Part shown: positions 34,845-48,300 of the stretch, piece by piece
Numbering within the stretch: position 1 is the first letter of the stretch
Layout: every line of letters begins with the position of its first letter
NCBI RefSeq assembly: GCF_010183535.1
Contig: NC_071332.1
Span: 3,658,001-3,722,000, forward strand
Direction: 5' to 3'
DNA: 64,000 nucleotides
Origin: Caenorhabditis remanei
Taxonomy: Eukaryota; Nematoda; Chromadorea; Rhabditida; Rhabditidae
Made by a program: the position numbers and the translations under genes
Notes under the pieces: generated by a model
What the model was told of the DNA's origin: nothing
The model's database searches: none
The model's input: the letters and a program-made list of their open reading frames with translations, nothing else

Positions 34845-34942
34845 TTTGAATTTTTGATTGTTTTTTGCTTTTTTTGAATTGTGATATTTTTATTAACTAA
34901 TTTATTGAAAACGGGTGCTTTCTCGTCGGTTTTCGTTGTTAC

Positions 34943-36390
34943 AACTAGATTCAACTCGTTGAGAGCTTTCAGAAAAGTATAATCATGTTATGGTTTGGAG
35001 CAAATTGGGTCTCGACACGAAAACTACAGTAACCTGAAAATTTGGTGATTTCGTGGCGAGACCCAACTTGCACCAAACTATGGCGTGATTATACTTTTCT
35101 GAAAGCTCTCGACGAGCTGAATCTAGTAGTGATAACTAAAAATTGAATTTTGAAGCAATTTTTATTCAGCGATTCATTTTTTGGCATAATTATAGTGCAT
35201 TTGGAACTTTTCGGTGAGATCATAATTAAGAGAGACGGAAAGAAATCAATCACATTTGATTGTCAGCGGAGAGATCGGTTTGGAATTTTTACAAGCGAAA
35301 GTTGGGGAAAAATCAATAATTTAGAGATAAAAAAGTAGATTTATACAAGCGGCGAGTCGTCAATCATCAAAGCGGGCGGTCCAGAATCATCGGATGGGCT
35401 CGCGGAGCCCGTGGAAATCGGAAGGAGCTCGATGTCACATGTCGTCTCTTTTTTCTCGATCACTTTCATTGGAATGTGCTGAAATTTCTCTAATTTTGAA
35501 ATGATCTGAAAATTTTCATGCTTACGTGAGCAAACTCGTTTCCGTAGGTTCTGAAGCGCACTGATTCTCCACGTGTCCAGGCGATTGTTGGGGAGCGACG
35601 GGACTAAAAAGGATGAGATTGTGATTTTCGGATTCAACTCGTCGAGAGCTTTCAGAAAAGTATAATCATACCATGGTTTGAAGCAGGTTTGGTCTCAACG
35701 CGAAAACTACAGTAACCCGAAAATTATCTGATTTCGTGGCGAGACCCAATTTCCACCAAGCCATGGCATGATTATACTTTTCTAAAAGCTCTCAACGAGC
35801 TGAATCTAGCTATACAGTTGGTATTGTGAAAATCGGTCTAGACGAAAAGGAATTGTTTTTGAAAATGTCAGCATGTTATAATTTTGTTAGAACCCATTTT
35901 CTCGCGATGAAACATGTAGAATAAGATCCAGCCCTTCTAGAGCTTTCAGAAAAGTATAATCATACCATGGTTTGAAGCAGGTTGGGTCTCGACACGAAAA
36001 CTACAGTAACCCAAAAATATTCTGATTTCGTGGCGAGACCCAACTTGATACAAACCATGTCATGATTATACTTTTCTGAAAGCTCTCGATGAGTTGAATC
36101 TAGCTGTTCAATTCAAAATGTGTGAAAATCGGTCTAGCCGGAAAAATTACATTTGAAATTGTCCACATGTTCTAATTTCATCAGAACCAATTTTCTTGTG
36201 ATGAAACATATAAAATGAGATTCAGCTCGTCGAGAGCTTCCCGAAAAGTATAATCATGCCATGGTTTGGAGAAAGTTGGGTCTCGACACGAAAACTACAG
36301 TAACCCGAAAATTATCTCATTTCGTGTCGAGACCCAACTTGCTCCAAACCATGGCATGATTATACTTTTCTGAAAGCTCTCATCAAGATC
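34943..36390. repeat. Family C palindromes between trpp-4 and the GPCR 3' exons
   Basis: Copies at about 34943-35123 (intergenic, just past the trpp-4 stop), 35629-35808, 35930-36106 and 36218-36390 (GPCR introns); another lies at 38413-38595. Each has a GTGTCGAGACCCAAC stem around ACTACAGTAACCCGAAAA. Confidence 0.8.
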
Positions 36391-39300
36391 TTTCTATTGG
36401 TGATATCTGTAACATACCGGTGTTCCATCCCCATTTCTCAGAAGTGGATCATTCGGGGTGACTTCAGATTCTCCAGTATTTGCACCATTCTCATCTTCTC
36501 TAACATTCGAGCGGGTATTTGCTGAAATCAATCGATATTATCAGTAGAGCGCACTTGCAGACCTACCGAAACTCTTATTCATTTGTGAGAAACTCTTAGT
36601 CCGATTCCATGGTCTCCGTGGGTTACAACATGCCAATCGACGGAATTCAGTCATTCGAAAATAGCAGAGAGGTTGACACACGGAATGGACACCAATCAAT
36701 ACTTGAAGCCACCAACGAATCAGAGTACTTCCATGAGTGATTTGAAGGAAATTGTTGATGTGGAGGAACGAGACCATCTGGATACCGGAATACGGACAGA
36801 GGAAGAGTAGATCAACGATTAGGACGGAGCCGATCACGTAGATGTACTTGTGACGTGACATTGCTTGGACACTCCGCCATTTCGAACCTCTGAGACTTTG
36901 AAAACTATTTAAAAATTCTTTTAAAATAATTTTTTGGTCAAAAAATTAGTCAACTTTGAGAGATTGTAACACAAAAGTTTGTGGTTCCACAGGTTTGAAT
37001 TTTAACACATTTTGTAGATCAATCCCAGCTGTCCATTTTTGTAGTTGACAACGTTTTGATAGCTATTCACCCTATTGAGAAACGCGCCTTCAAAGATAAG
37101 GTGATTGAGGCGGCGAGAGGGAGGAGAGAGTGTGCAAAAAGAGGAGGGCGTCTCGCTTCTCTGCGTCTCCCCTCTCTTGCTCTCTATAGCCGGTAAGGTT
37201 GCCACCTTTAAAGGTGCGTATCTCAAAAGCGTAAATAGCTATCAAAAAGTTGTCAACTGCAAAAATATTGAGCGAGGTTTGATCTACAAGGTCATATAAG
37301 AATTTTTAAATTTTTACAAGTATGGAGCGCAGGGCACACTGCCAAAGTTGGTCGATTTTTTGAAAAAATTTTAAGTTGAAAAATGTTTTCCAGTTTTTCA
37401 GCATGCTCACCTGCTACCATTCGAACAATTCGACCCTTGTCCATTAATTGGTCTGTGCAAAGATCTGTTATGAATCCGGTGAGATTCATCGTTGTTGAGA
37501 CATCCCTCGTCTTTGAATTTTCGAATTGTGCGGAGTATTGAGAGGTAGCAGACCTGAAAATTGTAAGATAATTGGTGGAGAAAAGAGAGAAAATGGGAAA
37601 ACTGGAGGGTTCACTGAAGCTAGAGTGTCTAGCTGTCTGCGTCTCTTCAGTAAGTTTGATTTACTTTGAAAGGCTCTCTCTCGAAAACCTGAATAGATGG
37701 ACAAAAGTTGTCAACTAATAAAATAATTAACAAACAATTTTCTATATTTCATTAGTTGACAACTTTTTGATAGCTCTTAAAGTTTTAAAGATACGCGCGC
37801 TGGAAGTTATGCTCCTGAAAGACGGAGAGGTTGCAGACAGCTAGAGTGTCTAACTGTCTGCGTCTCTCTTTTCGGACTGAAATGAAGCAAAATAGCAGGT
37901 TTTAAGATATGTCTTTAAATTAGAGTCCAATCTCAACAAAAAATGGAGAGACGCAGAGAAGCTAGAGTGTCTAACTGTCTGCGTCTCTCATTTTGAAGCT
38001 GTAACTTTGACGAGTCATATCTCAAAATGTAGATAGGCTAGAAAAAAATAGTTAACTACTAAAATAATCTACATAAAATTTTCTATATTTTATCAGTTGA
38101 CAACTTTTTGATAGCTCCACACGTTTTTGAGATATGCACCTTTAAAGATAGCTAGCCGAAACGAGGAGGGGAGAGACGCAGACAGCTATACACTCTAACT
38201 GTCTGCGTCTCTCCCTCTCCTCAACTCACCACAACTGTCCCCAACGTCACAAAACACAGCGATGAGATCAAAACCATAGTAATCGTCGCCAAATCGATTC
38301 CTCTCTCCTCAGGAGGCAACCAATCCTGAGGGCTCTTCGATGACGAGTACAGTATGCCGATAGCCATCAGAATACTCATCGCCCAGCTGGAAAACATTGA
38401 TGAGGATTGTATAGCTAGATTCAGCTCGTCGAGAGCTTTCAGAAAAGTATAATCATGTTATGGTTTGGAGCAGGTTGGGTCTCGACACGAAGACTACAGT
38501 AACCCGAAAATTTTCTCATTTCGTGTCGAGACCCAAACCATCCAAACCTAGGCATGACTATACTTTTCTGAAAGCTCTCGACGAGCTGAATCTAGCTATA
38601 CAGTTGATTTTTTCAGAAAATGCTTACCAGACAGCGAGAATGATCAACACAAACTTCCGACGGAAATATCTTCGGTAGTGTAGAGGATACCGTATGACAA
38701 TGTACTCGTTAGTTGTGAACACAAGTAGATTGAATATTGTGAGAAGGTTACAGACACGCAGGATGACTAGAGCAAAACGAGAAGCCTAAAGGTTACAAAA
38801 ATAAAATAAAATGTCTGAAAATTTGCTTTAAAAATTACCTGGAATAGACTAATCCGTGTGGAGATATCCAAGTTGATATTGTAGAATGAGTTGGCGAAAT
38901 ATGGAAGACCGTAGAGCTGGAAATATGAGAGATAGAAAAAAGTTGTCAACTAATGAAATGTAGATAATTTTATGTAGATAATTTTTGTAGTTGACAACTT
39001 TTTGATAACTCTCCAGGATTTTGAGTTATAAGCGTTTGAAGTTCGAATAGGAATGGAGAGACGCAGAGAAGCTAGATTGTCTGTCTTCTCTGCGTCTCTC
39101 TAGATTCTTCTTCAGATTTTTCTTCACAGCTAAGACCGTCTAAACCCTCAAATACTAGAAATGTAAAAAATGAGAAAAGAGACGCAGAGAAACGAGAGTG
39201 TCTGACCTCTCTGCGCTCTCTCATTCTTCTCTCACTTGTTGTCTAACTTTGAGACGTTCTATCTCGAAATCTGAAAAAGCTATAAAAAAGTTTTCAACTA

Positions 39301-42300
39301 AGAAAATATAGACAATTTAATGTAGATCATTTTTGTAGTTGACAATTTTTTAATAGCTCTGCAGGTTTTTGGGATATGAACGTTTAAAGTTTGGATGAGA
39401 GGGAAGAGGCGCAGAGAAGCGAGAGTGTCTAACTTCTCTGTCTCTGTTTTGCGGCGAAAAACTTTTTTCTGAAGATCAAACTCAAAAAGCTCAAAAATGT
39501 CAAACGACATTAAAAAGAGAGAAGAGTCGCAGAGAAACTAGATTGTCTGGCTCGCTGCGCTCTCTCATTTTCTTCTCTCCAGGTACTTAACTTTGAGACG
39601 TTTTATCTCGAAATCTAAAGTAGGTAGAAAAAAGTTGCCAACTAGTAAAATATAGAAAATTTAATGTAGTTTATTTTGGTAATTGATAGTTTTTCAATAA
39701 CTAATCACATTCTAGAGTTATAAGCGTTTAAAGACCGCTAGACTTGAAATAAGAGGGAGAGAGGCGCAGAGATTCGAGAGTTTCTGACTTCTCTGCGTCT
39801 CTCTCGAGTTTGTTTCCAAAAAGTGTTTTTTGAAGTCATTAAATACTCTTAACCTAGAAATGTCAAACTATATTAAAATAGAGAAGAGACGCAGAGAAAC
39901 TAGATTGTCTGACTCTTTGCGGCTCTCATCCTTCTCTTTCCAGGTGACTAACTTTGAGACGTTTTATCTCGAAATCTGAAGTATCTACAAAAAAGTTTCC
40001 AACTAAGAAAATATAGACAATTTAAAGTAAATCATTTTTCTAGTTGACAACTTTTTAGTAGCTTTGCAGGGTTTTGAGATATGTGTCTTTGAAGATAGCA
40101 GTAGTGAAAGAAAGAGAGAGATCGCAGAGAAGCTAGAGTCTCTGTCTTCTCTGCGTCTCTCTAGATTTTTCTTCAGACTTTTTGCACCAAATATTATTTG
40201 CTAATAGTAAGATTGTCTGAACCCTCAAATACTAGAAATATCACAAAAAAAAGGGAGGTGAGGGCGCAGAGAAGCTAGAGTGTCTAATTGTCTGCGTCTC
40301 CTCTCCCTCTCTCTCTCACTGCTCCATCTTTAAAGGCGCATATCTCAGAAACATGAATATCTACAAAAAAGTTATCAACTAATAAAATGTAGCAAATGTT
40401 ATAAAGATTATTTTTGTAGTTTACAATTTTTTGATAACTAATCACGTTTTAGAGTTATAAGCGTGTAAAGATCGCTAGACTTGAAATAAGCGTGAGAGAA
40501 GGGAGAGAGACGCAGAGAAGCTTGACTGTCTGCGTCTCTCCCAATTGAAAACTTTTTTGTTAAGAAGCAGTTATAATTCAGTTATATAGCTAGAGAATCG
40601 AGAGACACAGACAGTTAGACACTCTAGCTTCTCTGCGTCTCTCTCTCTCCTCCTTTCTCCAAGTGTCTATCTTTAAAGGTGCATATCTCAAAATCTAGAG
40701 TAGCTACAAAAAAGGTGTCAACTACAAAAATATATCAAATTTCCAGTAGTTTCCAGCAACTCACAATCAAACAAACTCCTCTCGCCACATCGAGTACCGC
40801 ACAATGCAAAACAATCACATAGAAAACGTTGGAGAGGACGCGTCGTCGATGTCTTAACAGAGCGATGATAACGAATAGATTGAGAATGACGGATAGTGCA
40901 CCGAGATGTCCGCAAAGGAACACTGCCGTTGTTGCCATCTGAAAATGCATAGAAATTGAGAGAGGAAAATAAAAAATACGTAACGGAAAGAGGGGGGATA
41001 GAAGTGTCGAAGAAATTGGATTTCGGGCTTGAGTTGTTCCGGAAACAACACACATCTCACTGACTGAATTAATGACAATGCCGTACGTTTTCAGAATACA
41101 TCAGCACAATGAATGTGTCATTGTTTTGCTCTTCTTCTTCTTGAAAAACAGTTGTTTTTTTTTGAAAAATAGCTCAATTTTGACTGGGTACCACGGAGCC
41201 ACCTGTAGTCCAAACAGTGTATTTTTTATTTGGTTGTGTAGATCAAACCTAGACCTTCATTTTTGTAGTTGACTATTTTTTGATAGCTATTCACGCTTTT
41301 GAGATATGCGCATTTAAAGATGGCAACCTAACCGGCGATAGAGAGCGAGAGAGGGAGGCGCAGAGAAGCGAGAGTCCCTCCTCTTTTCGTGTGCTCTCTC
41401 GTCATAATAAGTAACAATCTTTGAAGACGCATATCTCGAAAGCGTGAATAGCTATGAAAAAGTTGTCAACTACAAAAATGTAGATCTGGGTTTGATCTAC
41501 ACAACCAAAAAAATTTTTTTAGAAATGGATAAAATTTGACGTCAGTTCAGTATAATAAATATAGGCATTTTTCTCTCTCTCTATTTGAACTACACTATCT
41601 TTCAAGCGTTATATCTCAAAAGTGTGACATCCTATTAAAAAGTTATCAACTACAAAAATAAAGCTCAATTTTTGATCTACATAACCAATTAAAGTTCTTA
41701 ACAATTGGATTATTTCTGATTTCATGGTAGAGTGTCAAAGTTAGCCGATTTTTCAGGAAAATGTTTTCTATCAGGAAAAGGATATTTTTTAGATTTAAAC
41801 TTTATCGGATAGGTTTTCCAAGTTTTACAAAGTATATGTTTATTTAATTCCATCTAATGTAGGTGTGATAAAAAGGAGGCGCAGAGAAACGAGAGTGTCT
41901 GACTGTCTGCGTCTCTCTCTCTCTCTTTCTCTTGCTTATTGCTATCTTTAAAGGCGCATATCTCAAAAAGGTGAATAGCTATCAAAAAGTTGTTAACTGC
42001 AAAAATAAAGCCCCAGGTTTGATCTACATACACAAACAAAAATTTTCAAAATCTAACCAAATAGTACACCAGGACGCTTTCTCAAATATTGACAATTTTG
42101 AACAAGGAAATAATATTTTTTGTTTTTTTTCAAAGTTTTTTTGTTTTTTCCTTCAGATTTCTGAGTTTAAGACAACATGATATGTACCGAAGATTCTATT
42201 TCTCAGAACTGATCATATTTACATTAAGAGCCCGCACTTTAGCTGAAAAAAGGGAACATCCAAACCAAATAAACATAGAGAGAAAAAGTTTGCACGTATT

Positions 42301-45300
42301 GGGGAAGAATATGATGATGATGGCGGGGAAGTACATTGGTCCACCGGGGATTGTCATCGGATATCTCTGGTGCATGATGAATCGGAATAATTGATGGAAT
42401 GGTTTCTGGTGATCCCGAACAAAAAAAGAAAATCTACTTTCAGCCCTGAAGCTTTCAGGGAATCAAAGGAACACGAGGAAAAATATATCGAAAATATTTT
42501 CATGTTCTTTATGCTCCTACCTCCCAGATTCGATTTGTTGCCTAACGATGCGTAAAAATGTACTTCCTCTTGGGAAGACTTAACAAAAAAAGCAACAAAA
42601 AAAGAAAAAAAAGGAAAAAAATTTCGGTGCCTCATGCTGGAATCGAACCAGCGACCTTCTGTTTACTAGACAGACGCTCTGCCACTGAGCCAATGAGGCG
42701 GACGGGAAACACAGGTACACAGGTGCGTATATAAAACCACCGGGGAGAGACACGCGAGTGAAGGAGTGTGTATGCATGTCGACGTAAGGATGGGAGGAGG
42801 AGTTGAGTTGATGAGAAACAATTGCCGGAGGGCATGAATGAAAAGTGATATATATCACATTTTATTTTCTGTCAGGACGGATGGGAGGAGGAGAAGTAGA
42901 AGACGTGACGAAGAAGAAGAAGAAAAAAACAGAAACACTCAAGAGAACAGTTTGCTCTTCTAGGGGGTGCTCTTGACACGAAGAAGGAACGTTCTTGGAA
43001 TTTTAAACAAACCTCTTAAAGTGCAAAGCTTAAACATAAGAAAACAAGTTTTTAAAAATTTTAAGAGAAAAAAAATTTCAGAAAAAAAAATTTTTGGCTG
43101 AAAATTTTTTTTGGCTGAAATTCCTATCTAGTTTTATATTATATATATCTTAGTTATATATTTTAGGATTTTGGACTTAACGAAGACCCAAAACTAGATG
43201 AATTCGACAAAAAAAAGTTGTCCCAAATATGGTGCATCTGCTATCAAATTCTCAGTATTATCGGTGAAGTGCGCTCTACCGAACTTGTTTAAAAAAATTA
43301 ATTCTGGAGTTTCCCAGAAAACGCGCTCCATTGTACTTGCGAGAAATGGTGCATCGGACCTCAAGTAACCGATATTTCTGAAAATTTCGGTGGAGCGCAA
43401 TTGCCACAACAACAAAAACAATCACGATGAGGAAATGCGCTCTACCAGACTCAAGAGTCAAAATTGATTTTCACAAGATTTTCTGCTCCAAACGATTTTA
43501 TCAGTAGAGCGTGTTTGCAGCACGGTGATTACTGTAGAAGTCAATTTTGGGTAATCGCGCTCCACTGTACTAACTCCACGCTCGTTGGGGCGCGTTTGCA
43601 AAGGCACCGCGAAATTCAAAATTTCGTTGAAAATGACGTTGAGTAAATGCGCTCCATTGAACTTTCGACAGGGAGTGTTTTTGAAAATTTGGGACCAAAT
43701 ATGGTGCATCGGTCACAGAATTTCAGAATTTCTCATGAGTTTTTTTTGAGATTTTCAGTGATTAGAATTTCTTTGACCTTTTTTTCCAGTTCCTTTTTTC
43801 AAAGTCACTTTCTCTTCTAATCAAATGAATAATTCATGAGAAAAATAGAGAAAAAAATCAAGGGAAAACAAGGAGAATCTAGCTTTGTCAGTTTTAATTA
43901 ATTTTTTGAAGGGTTTTTTGAAAAAAACGTTATGGATTTGCGAAACGGAAAAAGCAAGGGAATTCAAAAATTTAAATGTTATGGTGCATCGGATAATGTT
44001 CAAATTGGCTGCGTAGCGACTCATGGTACCATTTTGGTGCACCAATTCAATTACGGTACCATTATACGTAATGCATCATTCTCAAAACTTCAATTTTATA
44101 AAAAATCTTAATATGGTGCATCGGGAAAACAAAAATTTCGTGTATTTGCCAAAGTATAGTGCATCGACCTCACTGAAACTCCAATATGGTACATCTAGCT
44201 CATTATGGCAACTATCCCCCATTATGGTACCAAAATGGTGCATCGACCTCATCAAATTTTCAAAACGGTGCATTGTTCCTGTAAACTCCAAAATCTTTGA
44301 AACTGAATCACTGCAAACGTGCTCTAAAGAACACTGCCTCTCAGGGAAATCCTGACATGGCGCATTGGGCCCATAATGGTGTCTCAACTTCATTATGGTA
44401 CCGAAATGGTGCCGTTATGGGGCATCGGTCTCAAAATTTCAATTTTTAAGAGTATCCTATCATGGGGGCTAGTTAACCGCTTTAAAGTTTCAATATGGTT
44501 CTGATATTTTTCATCGACCAGAGTATGGTGCCATTATGGTGCATCGATGGTGTCAGAATGGGACATCGGCACCGTTATTTCAAAAATCTTCAAACATGGT
44601 TTTTACTGCAAATGCGCTCTAACAGACAGTAAATTTAGCTCAGGAAGTAATGGAGAAACGCTAATATGGTGCATCGGTCCCATAATGGTGCATCGGCCCC
44701 GTTTTGGTACCAATATGGTGCATCGACTTTTTTAAAATGGTGCCGTTATGGAACAATGCAACTATTATGGTACTGATATGGTGCCATTATTGACCAGAGT
44801 ATGGTGCACCTGCGGTATGGTGTACTGACACCATTAATCTCGAAATATTTCAAATATGCTGCAAACGCGCTCTAACAGACAGGAAGTTTGACTCATGAAA
44901 ATGTGAAAATTCCAATATGGTGCATCGGTCAGTAACTCCATTATGGTACCAAAATGGTGCATCGGTCCCATGGTGGTGCATCGACTTTACTTATGGTACC
45001 GATATGGTGTATCAGCCTCACAAGAATCTGGTATGGTGCATCGTTCCCATTAATCTCAAAATCTTCAAATATGGTTTTTTTTAAACTGCAAACTCGCTCT
45101 AACTGACAGTAAGTTCGGCTCATGAATCTATGGAAAACCCCTAATATGATGCATCCGTCCCAATGTTATGAATCTTCTCCATTATGGTACTGCATCGGTC
45201 CAATTATGGCACATCGACTCCATCATGGTACCGATATGGTGCATCGACTCCATTATAATACCGATATGGGGAATCGACCAAAATGATACCATTATGGTGC

Positions 45301-48300
45301 ACCGGTTCCATTTTTTGTACCGATATGGTGCATCGACTATTCCCCATTGTCCCCCATAATAGTGCACCATCCCTCATAAATCTCATAAAATCTCCCTCAT
45401 CGATTCTAAAAGCAACAAAAAAGTGCTCTCTCTTCTCTCTTCTCCGTCCAAAATGGACACAAGAAACAATTGAATTTTGGGTATCCTCTCTCTCAGAAGC
45501 ACGAGAACTTTCTTTCTCTTTGCACTTAACCCGATTTCTCTTTCTGCTCGTGACGTGGCAACTAACCGAAGACATGATGATGATGTTCTCTTTTTGGAGA
45601 GATCCGCGTGGGGGGGGCGGACGATCTGTGAGCAAACAAGATTTGGAGCAAAAGAAAAGAAAAGGAATAAGTTGAGAGAAAGAGTATAAAATGACGAGTT
45701 GTATGTGAAAAATGAGAAAAAAAAAGAAAAAAAGAGCTACCGTGGGAACTTTTCTGATTGGATGCACTATAGAAGAAGGAAAGTGAGTAATGAGTTAATA
45801 TGATCTGGTTGGTTTTTTTTTGGTGGCCGAGAAAATGCAAAAGTTAGGCCACCATCTGTGCTATGGTGCATCCGCATTTTTCCCATAATGAGGTCTCAAT
45901 TTCATTATGGTACCAATATGGTGCATCGACTTTTTTAAATGGTGCCGTTATGGGGCATCGGCCTCAAAATTTCAATTTTTAGAATATCCAATCATGAGGA
46001 AGTAAACCGCTTTAAAGTTTCAATATGGTACTGATATTTTTCATCGATCAGAGTATGGTACCATTATGGTGCATCTGTGATGTGGTGCATCCACACCATT
46101 AATCTCAAAATTTTCAATTATGGGTTTTTACTGCAAACGCGCTCTAACAGACAGTAAGTTTGGTTCATTAAGCTATGAAAACCCTTATATGGTGCATCGG
46201 CCCCATAATGGTGCATCGACTCCATAAGTTTTACACGCCCACTTGTCATCAAAACAAAATTTGAGCTTGTGACATAAATGAGGAAGAAAATGTAATAGGA
46301 CTGACTTCCTTGTCTCATTTTATTCTATTTTATTTTATTGTCTTCACCTTGGAAACATAAATCCTCCTCTTTTTGTTTTATGTCAAAAAAATGTGATGTC
46401 CAAGTAATAAACACAAAATTAAAAAAAAAGAACAAAAATCGCCTAAAAACGCCAAAAACGCCAAAACTTTCAGAGGTCCGTAAATTCCAAATCGCATATC
46501 TCAAAAAAAAGAATAGTTACGAAAAAGTTATCAACTAATAAAATGTTGAAAATTTAATGTAGATTATTTTTGTAGTTGACAACTTTTTGATAGCTATTCA
46601 CGCCTTTGAGATATGCGCCTTTAAAGATGAAAGAGCGATAGAGAGAGGAGACGCAGACAATCAGACACTCTCGCTTCTCTGCGTCTCTCAACGTTTCTCT
46701 CCTGTTGTTCTAACTTTGTGATTTTGAACAAACTTCTTGTAAAATGAAGACTCCGAGATTAAAATGGAAAAATCTGTAGCCTAAATTTTTTGGACAAAAA
46801 CCACTTTTCTGAAAGTTGTCCAATTTTTGCCCATCAAAAATGATTGGATTTTAAATAAAGTACATGGTTGTGTAGATCAAACCTAGATCTCCATTTTTGC
46901 AGTTGACAACTTTTTGATAGCTTTTCACGCTTTTGAAATACACGCGCTCAACGTTTGGAAAGAGAGAGAGAGAGAACGAGACGCAGACAGTCAGACACTC
47001 TCGCTTCTCTGCGTCTTTTCCACTGCAGGCTATCTTCAAAGGCGCATATCTCAAAGGCGTGAAGAGCTATCAAAAAGTTGTCAACTGCAATAATATAGAG
47101 CGTGATTTGATCTACAAGGTCAAATAAAAATATTTGAATTTTAACAAGAATGGACTCACTTGCACGCAGTCAAAGTTAGTCGATTTTTTGAAAATGTTCA
47201 AGGTAAAAAATTTCCAAAATGGCAAATTTAGAGTGGTAAAAGAGAATAATGCTTCAGTTCAAAATAGATATCAGAAAAGTAAAAATTGAATAGAAAAAGA
47301 TAAAAAAGGTTCAGGTGACAACCGGAAACCCCAACAGGAAAGGTGATATTTGCAAAAGTTGTTATTTTATATATACCTAAACCAGCCTATCTGCCTCGCC
47401 TTCGGCGATTCAGTCGGCTGGTCTCTCTTCATTCACGTAGTCATTGACTTTCGAATGTGCCCGCATGGCCGAGTGGTCTAAAGCGGCTGTCGCTGTCCAA
47501 AGCACGCCAGTTCGGTTTTGCCCGCTGGCTCAGTTTCTCTTCTCTTTCCAAAACCGTTGCGGACAGTGCCTCAGACAAACAGACAAACACCACTTGTCTT
47601 TTATATATAAGAATGATATCAGCTATTGTGATTTATGAAAATAAGGTATTGACTATTTTCTTTGGAAATTTAATTACAGGATTAATTTCTTGGATTAATT
47701 TTTTAATTTCCTAGACAGGTTATCGGGATTATGGTGCATCGACACTTCTAGCCCAATAAACTAGAGAAATTGTGAAGAAAATCAGAAAGAATTATATATT
47801 TCTGAAAAGCTGAGAAAATGAGAATTCAGAATCTCTTTTCAAATTTTGAATAGGAGTGAAAATGGTGGAGATACGATGGTTTTTGTGTGGAACGCCAAGA
47901 ATGGTGCATCGACCTTCGCTGCGTGGGAAATTGGTAATTAATGTGAAAATTTGGTCTAAAAAGTGCATAACTAGAAAGATGAGGATTCTGAATCTGTTTT
48001 TATTTTTCTTCTGGGATTAATAATCACCGAGATACACAAGTTTAAGTCCGTGGCTTATTAAAAGTGCTGTATTGACAACAAATTTGAAGTTTTTGAGCGT
48101 CTACTGTAAAAAGTGCTCTTCTATTATTTTATACCATTTGAATGATAATTTCACGAGGATTCTGAATCTATTCTCAAATTCCGTCTAGCACTGAAATTGA
48201 CCGAGATACACAAGTTTGAACCTTGTACATCCAAGCTCAAAATTGAAAGAGCTGTAGCTCGCTCAATTTTTGCCGCAACAAAATTTCGAAGACGGAATCA

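Noticed and set aside
42296..42405. Alternative frame of this GPCR exon giving a hydrophobic FPAIIIIFFPN segment as an extra membrane span
   Set aside because: That frame leaves no phase-0 donor to join the TM1 exon at 40938. The chosen frame ends cleanly at 42296, although the upstream junction remains ambiguous.
45204..45767. 187-residue minus-strand open frame
   Set aside because: It runs through ATGGTGCATCG repeats and T-rich sequence; composition is not coding and no splice sites fit.
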